Positions 1 through 6,851 of a stretch of 64,000 bases of DNA are shown in pieces. A program made the position numbers and the translations under genes. The notes under the pieces were generated by a model. It was not told where the DNA came from and made no database searches. It saw only the letters and a list, made by a program, of their open reading frames with translations. The stretch is from Pelomonas parva (GTDB lineage: Bacteria > Pseudomonadota > Gammaproteobacteria > Burkholderiales > Burkholderiaceae_C), in assembly GCF_043555835.1 (NCBI RefSeq), contig NZ_JBIGHV010000009.1, positions 186,001 through 250,000 of the forward strand. Direction: 5' to 3'. Positions within the stretch are counted from its first letter, which is position 1; every line of letters starts with the position of its first letter.

Positions 1-75
1 GGCAAAGCTCGCAAGCTTTACCGCCGCGCTCAAGGGCAACTGGCGGTCTGGCGTAAGCCTTCGAGGGGAAACTGA
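1..75 (+). CDS. C-terminal tail of an unidentified protein (partial)
   Basis: An open frame enters from the left edge and gives 24 basic residues ending KPSRGN before a TGA at 73-75. The next gene starts one base later (ATG at 77), which is typical of two genes in one operon. Nothing in the tail identifies a family. It may simply be the end of another island gene; a chance open frame cannot be excluded over so short a length. Confidence 0.35.
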   Translation, partial: GKARKLYRRAQGQLAVWRKPSRGN

Positions 76-76
76 G

Positions 77-850
77 ATGCGCAGGTCGGGTTTACATCGA
101 AACCTTTTACTTGCCTCGGCACTGCTAAGTCCTGTTGTATCTGTAGCGGCCGAGCATGTGGTCTCGCCAATACGTGCCTGGCTACGACCCAACGTACTCG
201 TTCTTGGGATCGATGATCAAGGCAAAAGCATACTCGTCACGACAAGTTCGCGGTTGTGTGTGCCTCCAGCCGATGGTGGGGTACCCTTGCGAGCGCCGCC
301 TATTGAACTTGAAAGAAGCGGCTTCGTAGGCGTCCAACCAGAAGGAATCCTGCGAGGCTCTAAGCCTATATGCCTAGAGGCTCAAGGTGGTCTTTCAAAG
401 ACCTGTTCAGCCGCCGATGCTGAGTGTCTGAGCTCCAGGCCAGTTCTGAAGTACGAGCTTAGCTATCCTCTGAAGCATGAAATACGAGAAGTAGAGGCCA
501 AAGACACTACACCCCCGATTTCCATCGGCAACGGCCAAATTCAATTGAAGATCATTTTTTGCGGTAACCAAGTAGCGAAGGAACGTATTTGTTCTCTGCC
601 GGGAACGCGCCTAGCAAAACTGAGCGCAAGGCTAGAGCCCACGCCGTTGTCTTATGCAGGCGTTGAGTTTGAGTCAGTATCTGGCCAAGCCAATGGCCCA
701 TGCGTTGATGTGGTCGCGAGAGGAAGCGGCCAATACTTGGGCAGCCCGCCGCTCTTTCCAGGCGACACGACAAAGCCGCCGCGTTGTCGCGTTTACGACG
801 GGGGAAAGTTAATCATCTCGGTGACGTACAACGACCTGCGGAAGCCTTGA
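77..850 (+). CDS. cysteine-rich exported protein of unknown function
   Basis: The 257-residue product begins with a good signal peptide: basic residues, a leucine/alanine core and a VSVAA cleavage region near residue 25. The mature part is acidic to neutral, largely beta-strand-like, and contains eight cysteines, an even number compatible with four disulfide bonds in the periplasm. I recognise no family. The ATG at 77 has a GAGGGGA ribosome site at 62-68 and follows the preceding stop by one base. Base composition and codon use (many A/T third positions) differ from the genes after 1029, fitting recent arrival as island cargo. It is the last gene before the island end. Confidence 0.7.
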   Translation: MRRSGLHRNLLLASALLSPVVSVAAEHVVSPIRAWLRPNVLVLGIDDQGKSILVTTSSRLCVPPADGGVPLRAPPIELERSGFVGVQPEGILRGSKPICLEAQGGLSKTCSAADAECLSSRPVLKYELSYPLKHEIREVEAKDTTPPISIGNGQIQLKIIFCGNQVAKERICSLPGTRLAKLSARLEPTPLSYAGVEFESVSGQANGPCVDVVARGSGQYLGSPPLFPGDTTKPPRCRVYDGGKLIISVTYNDLRKP

Positions 851-933
851 CGGCACACTGAAGTGCTTCTTGCGGCTAGATTAAGCGAGCCTCACCGGTC
901 AGCATATTTGCACCAGATGAGGCACAGACCCAC

Positions 934-1025
934 GAACTTTGCATTGCCCGCCAAACTCGTAGAGCAAACATGATGCGCAACTGGCTGTCGGCAGGCATGG
1001 GCGAATGCAAGAACTTTGAATCACC
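934..1025 (+). repeat. imperfect direct repeats at the island end
   Basis: Two copies of a 15-base motif, GAACTTTGCATTGCC (934-948) and GAACTTTGAATCACC (1011-1025), match at 12 of 15 positions and lie 77 bases apart; the second stops three bases before the proposed element end. Repeated transposase-binding sites near the tips are characteristic of Tn7-like ends, but only two convincing copies are visible. Confidence 0.4.
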
Positions 1026-1028
1026 ACA

Positions 1029-1425
1029 CTACCAGGGCCGGCTCAGCGGGCCCTTCCTGGACCGGCTGGACCTGGTCATCGAGGTCGCCGTCATCCCGCC
1101 GCGCGAGCTGCAAGACCTGGCACCCGGCGAGACCAGCGCCGTCGTCGCCGAGCGCGTGGCCGAGGCGCGCACGCGGGCGCTGGCACGCCAGGGCATCGCC
1201 AATGCACTGCTGCAGGCGCAAGACCTGGCCACGCATGCCGTGCTGGAGCCTGCTGCCAAGGCGCTGCTGGAACGCTCGGCCGAGCGGCTGGGCTGGTCCG
1301 CGCGCAGCTTCCATCGCGTGCTGCGCGTGGCCCGCACGGTGGCCGACCTGGCCGGCGCGGCCGAGATCGCCACCGCCCACATGGCCGAGGCCATCCAGAT
1401 GCGGCGCGGGCTGCCGGGTCCTTAG
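1029..1425 (+). pseudogene. comM: comM (yifB) 3' fragment, Mg-chelatase-like AAA+ ATPase
   Basis: ComM is a hexameric branch-migration helicase that helps integrate incoming single-stranded DNA during natural transformation; the full protein is about 500 residues. Only about 130 C-terminal residues are present, from the conserved YQGRLSGPFLDRLDL stretch (family form RLSGPLLDRID) through the C-terminal helical domain (SARSFHRVLRVARTVADL) to the stop at 1423-1425. Walker A and B, which lie upstream, are missing. The frame stays open back to an ATG at 970, so a 151-residue chimera could be translated, but its first 20 residues are island DNA. The gene must be inactive as an ATPase. A hairpin (GGCCGG / CCGGCC at 1440-1456) follows. 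Confidence 0.85.
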
Positions 1426-1520
1426 AACTGTTGATGGCAGGCCGGAGGGGCCGGCCAGATACTCGTCAGCCCCGTCCGCGACCGGGCGAGCCACGCCACT
1501 CAAGCCCCGAGGAGCCGCCC

Positions 1521-2459
1521 ATGACGACACCCGCCACCACCGCCGCTGAAAAGAACCAGCGCGCTACCGGCATCACCGTCGCCATCGGCCTCATCACGGT
1601 GGTCTTCTTCTTCTCGTTGCTGCTGTCGCGCAAGGACAGCGTGCAGCTCTCGAACCCGATCTGGTTCATCGGCATGCTGGTCATCCTGGCCGCGTCGCTG
1701 GCGCTGATCGCGATGGTGTTCCGCTGGCTGGGCCTGGCCGCGCCGGCCGAGGCCTTCGGGCTTCCCGCCGGCTCCGTGCGCACGCTGCTGGCCACCGGCG
1801 TCATGGTGCTGTTCGCCGTCTTCGGCCTGCAGACGCTGGCCGTCAATACGGGCCTGGCCGAGCAACCGATGGGCAGCGCGGCGTTCTCCGGCAACGCGGC
1901 CGAGCTGCAGGCCGAGGTCGAGCGCTACCGCAAGCTGGGTCTGGCCGCCGTCATCGAGAGCGTCGACGAGAAGGGCGCCAAATTGCGCCTGCACCGCCTG
2001 CCCGCGACCAAGTCGGCCGAAGTCATCGACATGGAGAAGCAGATCATCACGGCGCTCATCACGCTGGTCACGTCGGTCGTCAGCTTCTATTTCGGCAGCC
2101 GCACCGCCGAGGCCACGCGCGATGGTTCGGGAGCCTCCAAGCTGCCCGACGCCACCGTCGAAGAAATCAAGCGCATCGACACCCAGCTCGACGAGCTGCG
2201 CAAGCGCGTCGCCGCGCTGCGCGCCGAGCAGGCCACACCCGGCAACGAAGCCGCGCTGGCCAGCAGCCTCAGCCAGGCCGACACGGAGCTGACGGCGGCC
2301 GAGGAAGCCCGCGCCAAGCTCGCCGCCGTCATCAAGGACCTGGGCACCGGCAGCAACACGGCCGAGGCCGCGAGCACGGCCGCCGCCCGCCTGACGGCCG
2401 CGCTGGCGACGCTGAGCCAGCAGGTGGCGCAGGCCGAAGCACTTGTCGCGAAAGGTTGA
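1521..2459 (+). CDS. membrane protein with C-terminal coiled coil, unknown function
   Basis: The 312-residue product has two hydrophobic segments near the N-terminus (about 18-38 and 48-70), a third around residues 85-107, and another near 175-193 (IITALITLVTSVVSFYFGS). These are followed by a charged, alanine-rich, heptad-like C-terminal third (residues about 210-310) that should form a coiled coil. No family is recognised. The ATG at 1521 is chosen because GAGGAG precedes it at 1509-1514; an in-frame ATG at 1431 would add a proline/arginine-rich stretch that looks like untranslated DNA. The stop overlaps the start of the downstream peptidase by one base, so the two are probably translationally coupled and work together. 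Confidence 0.7.
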   Translation: MTTPATTAAEKNQRATGITVAIGLITVVFFFSLLLSRKDSVQLSNPIWFIGMLVILAASLALIAMVFRWLGLAAPAEAFGLPAGSVRTLLATGVMVLFAVFGLQTLAVNTGLAEQPMGSAAFSGNAAELQAEVERYRKLGLAAVIESVDEKGAKLRLHRLPATKSAEVIDMEKQIITALITLVTSVVSFYFGSRTAEATRDGSGASKLPDATVEEIKRIDTQLDELRKRVAALRAEQATPGNEAALASSLSQADTELTAAEEARAKLAAVIKDLGTGSNTAEAASTAAARLTAALATLSQQVAQAEALVAKG

Positions 2460-3271
2460 TGACCATGCCCAGCACCTATGAAGTGACCGCGACCGCGCTG
2501 AACCTGCGCGCCGCACCCCACACCGGCGCCAGCGTGCTGGCCGTGCTGCGCCGCGGGCAGACCTGCGTGGGCAGCGGCGCGGCGGCGGGCGGCTGGCTGC
2601 CGGTGTCCTATCTGCAGCAGTCCGGCCATGTGTGGGCCGACTATGTGCGCGCCGTCGACGGCGTCCCCGCGCCGAGCAACCCGCCGCCGGTCGTCGCGCC
2701 CGCCCCTACGCCGGTGGCCGGCGGCAGCTGGGTGCCGCTGCCGTCCAACCCGCAGACGCGGCTGAGCGACCCCGCCCAGCTGCATCCGAAGTTCCGCGAG
2801 GCGCTCGTCAACCTGCTGGCCAAGGCTGCGGCCGAGGGGCGCCCGTTCCGGCTTTTCGAGGCCTTCCGCACGCCCGAGCGGCAGGCCTGGCTGTACGAGC
2901 AGGGCCGCACGCGGCCGGGTGGCATCGTCACCAAGGCCAAGCCCTGGCAGTCCTTCCACCAGTTCGGTCTGGGGGCCGACCTGGTGCTGTTCGTCAACGG
3001 CCAGTGGACCTGGAGCGACGCCGGGGTTCTGGGCGAGCACTGGCGGCGCCTGCCGAAGCTGGCGGCCGAGGTGGGGCTGCGGTCGCTGTCATGGGAAGCG
3101 CCGCATGTGGAGTGGCCCGTCAACCTGAGCGAAGCGGTCGGCGCCGATCTGCTGGGCAGCGCGGACAACACGTGGATCGATACGCTGTCCAGCGCCTCGG
3201 CGCGCTGGCGCGCCTCGGGCCACAGCGGCGGGCCGGACCTGCAGCCGGCGCAGCGACCGGAGCTGGCCTAG
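2459..3271 (+). CDS. SH3b domain-M15 family D,D-/L,D-peptidase
   Basis: This protein is predicted to be a zinc peptidase that cuts peptidoglycan peptides. Residues about 5-68 form a bacterial SH3 domain (ALNLRAAPHTGASVL...GWLPVSYL). A proline-rich linker follows, and residues about 100-222 are a VanY/endolysin-like M15 domain. The zinc ligands are visible as H167 and D174 in SFHQFGLGAD and H216 in APHVEW. There is no signal peptide, which is odd for a wall enzyme and resembles phage endolysins or enzymes that need a partner to cross the membrane. The overlap (TGATG) with the upstream membrane protein suggests that partner. ATG 2459 is chosen for the coupling; TTG 2456 and ATG 2465 are alternatives. 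Confidence 0.85.
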   Translation: MTMPSTYEVTATALNLRAAPHTGASVLAVLRRGQTCVGSGAAAGGWLPVSYLQQSGHVWADYVRAVDGVPAPSNPPPVVAPAPTPVAGGSWVPLPSNPQTRLSDPAQLHPKFREALVNLLAKAAAEGRPFRLFEAFRTPERQAWLYEQGRTRPGGIVTKAKPWQSFHQFGLGADLVLFVNGQWTWSDAGVLGEHWRRLPKLAAEVGLRSLSWEAPHVEWPVNLSEAVGADLLGSADNTWIDTLSSASARWRASGHSGGPDLQPAQRPELA

Positions 3272-3295
3272 GCCCCGCCGCAGCAAAAGCTCAGG

Positions 3296-3862
3296 TCAGC
3301 GGCGTTCGAACCCGTTATCCGTTAAGCGCAGTTCGTCGCCGACGCGCAGGCCCGGATCGGCGCTGCGCTCGAAGCGGCGCAGGCGGCCGTCGCCCTCGCG
3401 GGCTTCGATGATCCAGACCGTCGTGCTGCGCTGGCGCTTCTCGATCTCGCGGCCGGCATAGCCGCCGGCGACAGCGCCGCCCACGGTGGCGATCTTCTTG
3501 CCCGTGCCGCCGCCGACCTGGTTGCCCAACAGGCCGCCGATGACGGCACCGCCGACGGTACCCAGCGCCGTGGCCTCACCCTCGCGGGTCTCGGTGCGCA
3601 CGGCGGTCACGCGGGCGCAGCTGCTGCAGCGCTGGTCCACGCGCTGCTGTGGTGCGGGCTGGGCGCGCACCGGCTCGGTCGGCGCCGCGCGGCGCGGTTC
3701 GGCCAGGGCGACCTTGGCTGCAGGTGCCGGCGTGATCTCGGCCATGGGCGCGGCCGCAGGTTCGGTCTGCGAGCGGCCGACTGCGTAGGCCCCGCCGAGG
3801 AGCGCCGCGACAACGGCAACGCCGGCAACGATCTGGGTGGAACTGACGCTGGGGGTCGACAT
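3296..3862 (-). CDS. glycine-zipper 2TM domain outer-membrane/periplasmic protein
   Basis: The 188-residue protein starts with a short hydrophobic segment (residues about 9-28, IVAGVAVVAALLGGAYAVG) that may be an anchor or uncleaved signal. A disordered Ala/Pro region follows, then a CSSC motif, and then a classical glycine-zipper pair (about 105-145, GTVGGAVIGGLLGNQVGGG and KIATVGGAVAGGYAG). The arrangement matches the Rick_17kDa/SlyB-type domain seen in small envelope proteins. The C-terminal 45 residues are a basic beta-rich tail. The ATG at 3862 is preceded by GGAGA at a good distance. Its function is not known beyond envelope association. It appears to be a single-gene unit. Confidence 0.8.
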   Translation of the reverse strand: MSTPSVSSTQIVAGVAVVAALLGGAYAVGRSQTEPAAAPMAEITPAPAAKVALAEPRRAAPTEPVRAQPAPQQRVDQRCSSCARVTAVRTETREGEATALGTVGGAVIGGLLGNQVGGGTGKKIATVGGAVAGGYAGREIEKRQRSTTVWIIEAREGDGRLRRFERSADPGLRVGDELRLTDNGFERR

Positions 3863-3980
3863 AAGGTCTCCAAGCTATTTGAGATGACTCACAGCTTGCG
3901 CGCCCGCCGCGACCGCCCTTGTAGGACGGAACCGCAGCGCCCGGTCGGTCAGGTAAGCAGATGCTGCAGTTCGTAAATCC

Positions 3981-6677
3981 CTAGCCCAGCAGGGGCGCCA
4001 GCGCGCGGCGCGCTTCGGCTTCCGTCAAGCTGCAGCGCGCAGCCCAGTCGGCCAGTTGGTCGTCACCGATGCGGCCGACGTTGAAATAGGCCGCGTCGGG
4101 GTGGGCCAGATAGAAGCCGCTGACGCTGGCAGCCGGCGTCATGGCCATGCTGTCGGTCAGGCCCATGCCGATCTCGTCTGGTGCGAGCACGCGGAACAGG
4201 TCGCGCTTGGCGAGGTGGTCCGGGCAGGCCGGGTAGCCGGGTGCGGGGCGGATGCCAGAGTACTTCTCGGCGACGAGGTCGGCGTTGCTCAGTGACTCAT
4301 CGGCGGCATAGCCCCAGAACTCGCGGCGCACGCGCTCGTGCAGCCACTCGGCGGCGGCCTCCGCGAGCCGGTCGGCAAGCGCCTTGAGCATGATGGCCGA
4401 GTAGTCGTCATGCGCGGCGAGGAAGTCCGCCTCCTTCTTGTCGACGCCCAGACCGGCGGTCACGGCAAACATGCCGATGTGGTCGCCACTCTCGGCGACA
4501 AAGTCGGACAGGCAGCGGTTGGGCCGCTTCACACCCTCCACCACCGGGCGCTCGCTCTGCATGCGCAGGCCGTGCCAGATCATGGGCGGTTCGCTGCGGA
4601 TCGCGATGTCGTCGTCGTTGACGCGCGCGGCCGGGTAGAGGCCGAAGACGGCATGCACCTGCAACCAGCGGCCGTCGATGATCTTCTTCAGCATGGCCTG
4701 GGCGTCGGCAAACACCTTGCGCGCTTCGGTGCCGACGACGGCGTCATCGAGGATGGCCGGGTAGGGGCCGGCGAGGTCCCAGGTCTGGAAGTAGGGGCCC
4801 CAGTCGATGTACTTCGCCAGCTCGGCGAGGTCGAGGTTCTTGAGCACGCGGCGGCCGGTGAACTTGGGCGCGGGCGGCACGCGGCTCAGGTCCAGCTGTG
4901 CCTTGTTGGCACGCGCGGCGGCCAGCGTGACCAGCGGCGTCTGCTTCTTGTTGGCGTGCAGCTGGCGGGTCTTCTCCATGTCGGCCTTCAGGTCGGCGAT
5001 GTAGGCGGCGGCGCGGTCGTCGCTGAGCAGCTCGGTGCACACACCCACGGCGCGTGACGCGTCGGGCACGTAGACGACGGGGCCGTCGTAGTGCGGCGAG
5101 ATCTTCACGGCGGTGTGCACGCGGCTGGTCGTGGCGCCGCCGATCAGCAGCGGCATGTGGCGTGACGAGAAGTATTCGTCGCGCTGCATCTCGGCGGCGA
5201 CGTGCTGCATCTCCTCCAGGCTGGGCGTGATCAGGCCGGACAGGCCAATGATGTCCGCGCCCTCGTCCTTGGCCTTCTGCAGGATGTCGCGCGCCGGCAC
5301 CATGACGCCCATGTTGACGACTTCGTAGTTGTTGCACTGCAGGACCACCGTGACGATGTTCTTGCCGATGTCATGCACGTCGCCCTTGACCGTCGCCATG
5401 ACGATCTTGCCCTTGGGCTTGGCGTCGCCGCCGCCTTCGATGAGCAGGCGCTTTTCTTCCTCGATGTAGGGCAGCAGATGGGCCACCGCGCTCTTCATCA
5501 CCCGCGCGCTCTTCACCACCTGCGGCAGGAACATCTTGCCCTGGCCGAACAGGTCGCCGACGACGTTCATGCCGGCCATCAGCGGGCCTTCGATGACGTG
5601 CAGCGGCCGGCCGCCACCGGCCGAGATGGCCTGCCAGGCCTCCTCGGTGTCGACGGTGATGAAGTCGGTGATGCCATGCACCAGCGCGTGGCTCAGCCGC
5701 TGATTCACGTCGCCCGCGCGCCAGGCCAGGCGGGCCGAGTCGTCCTTGCCGGCGCTCTTGGCGCGGTCGGCGATCTCGATCAGCCGCTCGCCGGCATCAG
5801 GGCGGCGGTTCAACACCACGTCTTCGACACGCTCGCGCAGCTCGGCGTCGAGGTCGTCGTACACGCCCACCATGCCGGCGTTGACGATGCCCATGTCCAT
5901 GCCCGCCTGGATGGCGTGGTACAGGAACACGGTGTGGATGGCCTCGCGCACGGGCTCGTTGCCGCGGAAGCTGAACGACACGTTGCTGACACCGCCCGAC
6001 ACCTTGGCGCCCGGCAGGTTCTGCTTGATCCAGCGCGTGGCCTCGATGAAGTCCACCGCGTAGTTGTCGTGCTCCTCGATGCCGGTGGCGATGGCGAAGA
6101 TGTTGGGGTCGAAGATGACGTCCTCGGGCGGGAAGTCCACCTCGTCGACGAGGAAGCGATAGGCCCGCTCGCAGATCTCGGTCTTGCGCGCGAAGGTGTC
6201 GGCCTGGCCCTGCTCATCGAAGGCCATGACGACGGCCGCTGCGCCATAGCGCTTGACCAGCTTCGCCTGGCGCTTGAACTCCGCCTCGCCTTCCTTCAGC
6301 GAGATGGAGTTGACGATGCCCTTGCCCTGGATGCACTTCAGGCCGGCCTCGATGACGCTCCACTTGGACGAGTCGATCATGATCGGCACGCGCGCGATCT
6401 CGGGCTCGCCGGCGATCAGGTTCAGGAAGCGCACCATGGCCGCCTGGCTGTCCAGCATGGCCTCGTCCATGTTGATGTCGATGACCTGGGCGCCGTTCTC
6501 GACCTGCTGGCGGGCCACTGCCAGCGCCTGCTCGAACTCCCCCGCGAGGATCATGCGGGCGAAGGCCTTGGAGCCGGTGACGTTGGTGCGCTCGCCGATG
6601 TTGACGAACAGGCTGGACGCGTCGATGGCGACGGGTTCCAGGCCGGAGAGCTTCAGAGGGGGCGGGGCGGTGGTCAT
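3981..6677 (-). CDS. metH: methionine synthase MetH, pterin/cobalamin/activation part (no homocysteine domain)
   Basis: Cobalamin-dependent methionine synthase moves a methyl group from 5-methyltetrahydrofolate to homocysteine in the cytoplasm. The 898 residues contain the pterin-binding domain (from FVNIGERTNVTGS, residues about 22-270), the cobalamin cap and Rossmann domains with DVHDIGKN around 430 (the His is the lower cobalt ligand) and the SAM-binding reactivation domain ending the protein (RPAPGYPACPDH). The about 330-residue N-terminal homocysteine/zinc domain of single-chain MetH is absent. In many betaproteobacteria it is a separate gene, but no such gene is adjacent here, so it must lie elsewhere. 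An SAH riboswitch lies in the leader. The gene is monocistronic within the window. Confidence 0.96.
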   Translation of the reverse strand: MTTAPPPLKLSGLEPVAIDASSLFVNIGERTNVTGSKAFARMILAGEFEQALAVARQQVENGAQVIDINMDEAMLDSQAAMVRFLNLIAGEPEIARVPIMIDSSKWSVIEAGLKCIQGKGIVNSISLKEGEAEFKRQAKLVKRYGAAAVVMAFDEQGQADTFARKTEICERAYRFLVDEVDFPPEDVIFDPNIFAIATGIEEHDNYAVDFIEATRWIKQNLPGAKVSGGVSNVSFSFRGNEPVREAIHTVFLYHAIQAGMDMGIVNAGMVGVYDDLDAELRERVEDVVLNRRPDAGERLIEIADRAKSAGKDDSARLAWRAGDVNQRLSHALVHGITDFITVDTEEAWQAISAGGGRPLHVIEGPLMAGMNVVGDLFGQGKMFLPQVVKSARVMKSAVAHLLPYIEEEKRLLIEGGGDAKPKGKIVMATVKGDVHDIGKNIVTVVLQCNNYEVVNMGVMVPARDILQKAKDEGADIIGLSGLITPSLEEMQHVAAEMQRDEYFSSRHMPLLIGGATTSRVHTAVKISPHYDGPVVYVPDASRAVGVCTELLSDDRAAAYIADLKADMEKTRQLHANKKQTPLVTLAAARANKAQLDLSRVPPAPKFTGRRVLKNLDLAELAKYIDWGPYFQTWDLAGPYPAILDDAVVGTEARKVFADAQAMLKKIIDGRWLQVHAVFGLYPAARVNDDDIAIRSEPPMIWHGLRMQSERPVVEGVKRPNRCLSDFVAESGDHIGMFAVTAGLGVDKKEADFLAAHDDYSAIMLKALADRLAEAAAEWLHERVRREFWGYAADESLSNADLVAEKYSGIRPAPGYPACPDHLAKRDLFRVLAPDEIGMGLTDSMAMTPAASVSGFYLAHPDAAYFNVGRIGDDQLADWAARCSLTEAEARRALAPLLG

Positions 6678-6699
6678 CGACGGACTCGTGCAGAGGGAC

Positions 6700-6765
6700 G
6701 ATGAGCGCGGTTCGGGAAACGATCCGAGCCTGGCGGGTCAAACCCGTCGCAGCGCTCCTCGGATG
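6700..6765 (-). promoter_or_regulatory. S-adenosylhomocysteine (SAH) riboswitch
   Basis: Read on the minus strand, the metH leader contains CCGAGGAGCGCTGCGACGGG (6762-6743), then AGGCTCGG (6731-6724), which pairs with the first CCGAG(G), and AACCGCGCTCAT (6712-6701), which can pair with AGCGC in the first segment as the pseudoknot. Segment order and sequences match the SAH riboswitch class, which is common before metH and ahcY in betaproteobacteria and increases expression when toxic SAH accumulates. It ends 23 bases before the metH ATG, so control is probably at ribosome access. Confidence 0.9.
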
Positions 6766-6851
6766 AGCCGGGAATTCTACGCAGCCGGCCCTTCGCCGTG
6801 GTTCAACCAGCACTTGCTCGCCCCTCTGGCCGTTACAGAATCCGCGCATTC

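Larger units (their letters stand above)
1..1028. mobile_element. right-hand end of a genomic island inserted in comM
   Basis: The DNA from the left edge to about 1028 is clearly poorer in G+C than the rest of the window and carries a gene with no recognisable relatives. Immediately after it, a frame typical of the ComM/YifB Mg-chelatase-like ATPase begins in mid-protein (YQGRLSGPFLDRLDL). The island side ends ...CACCACA at 1022-1028, so its last bases are ACA, as in Tn7-like transposons, which terminate TGT...ACA. comM is a known integration site of Tn7-related resistance islands such as AbaR in Acinetobacter. The insertion is well supported by the truncated gene; the Tn7-like identity is inference, because the transposase genes and left end lie outside the window. 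Confidence 0.6.

Noticed and set aside
970..1425. A complete 151-residue gene starting at ATG 970
   Set aside because: The first 20 residues are island sequence unrelated to ComM; the remainder is a truncated ComM end, so it is recorded as a pseudogene fragment.
1521..3271. Prophage lysis cassette (holin plus endolysin)
   Set aside because: No other phage genes are near, the membrane protein is much larger than a holin, and base composition equals the host; kept only as a possibility in the findings.
6678..6797. Cobalamin riboswitch upstream of metH
   Set aside because: The leader is too short for a B12 riboswitch and instead matches every conserved segment of the SAH riboswitch.
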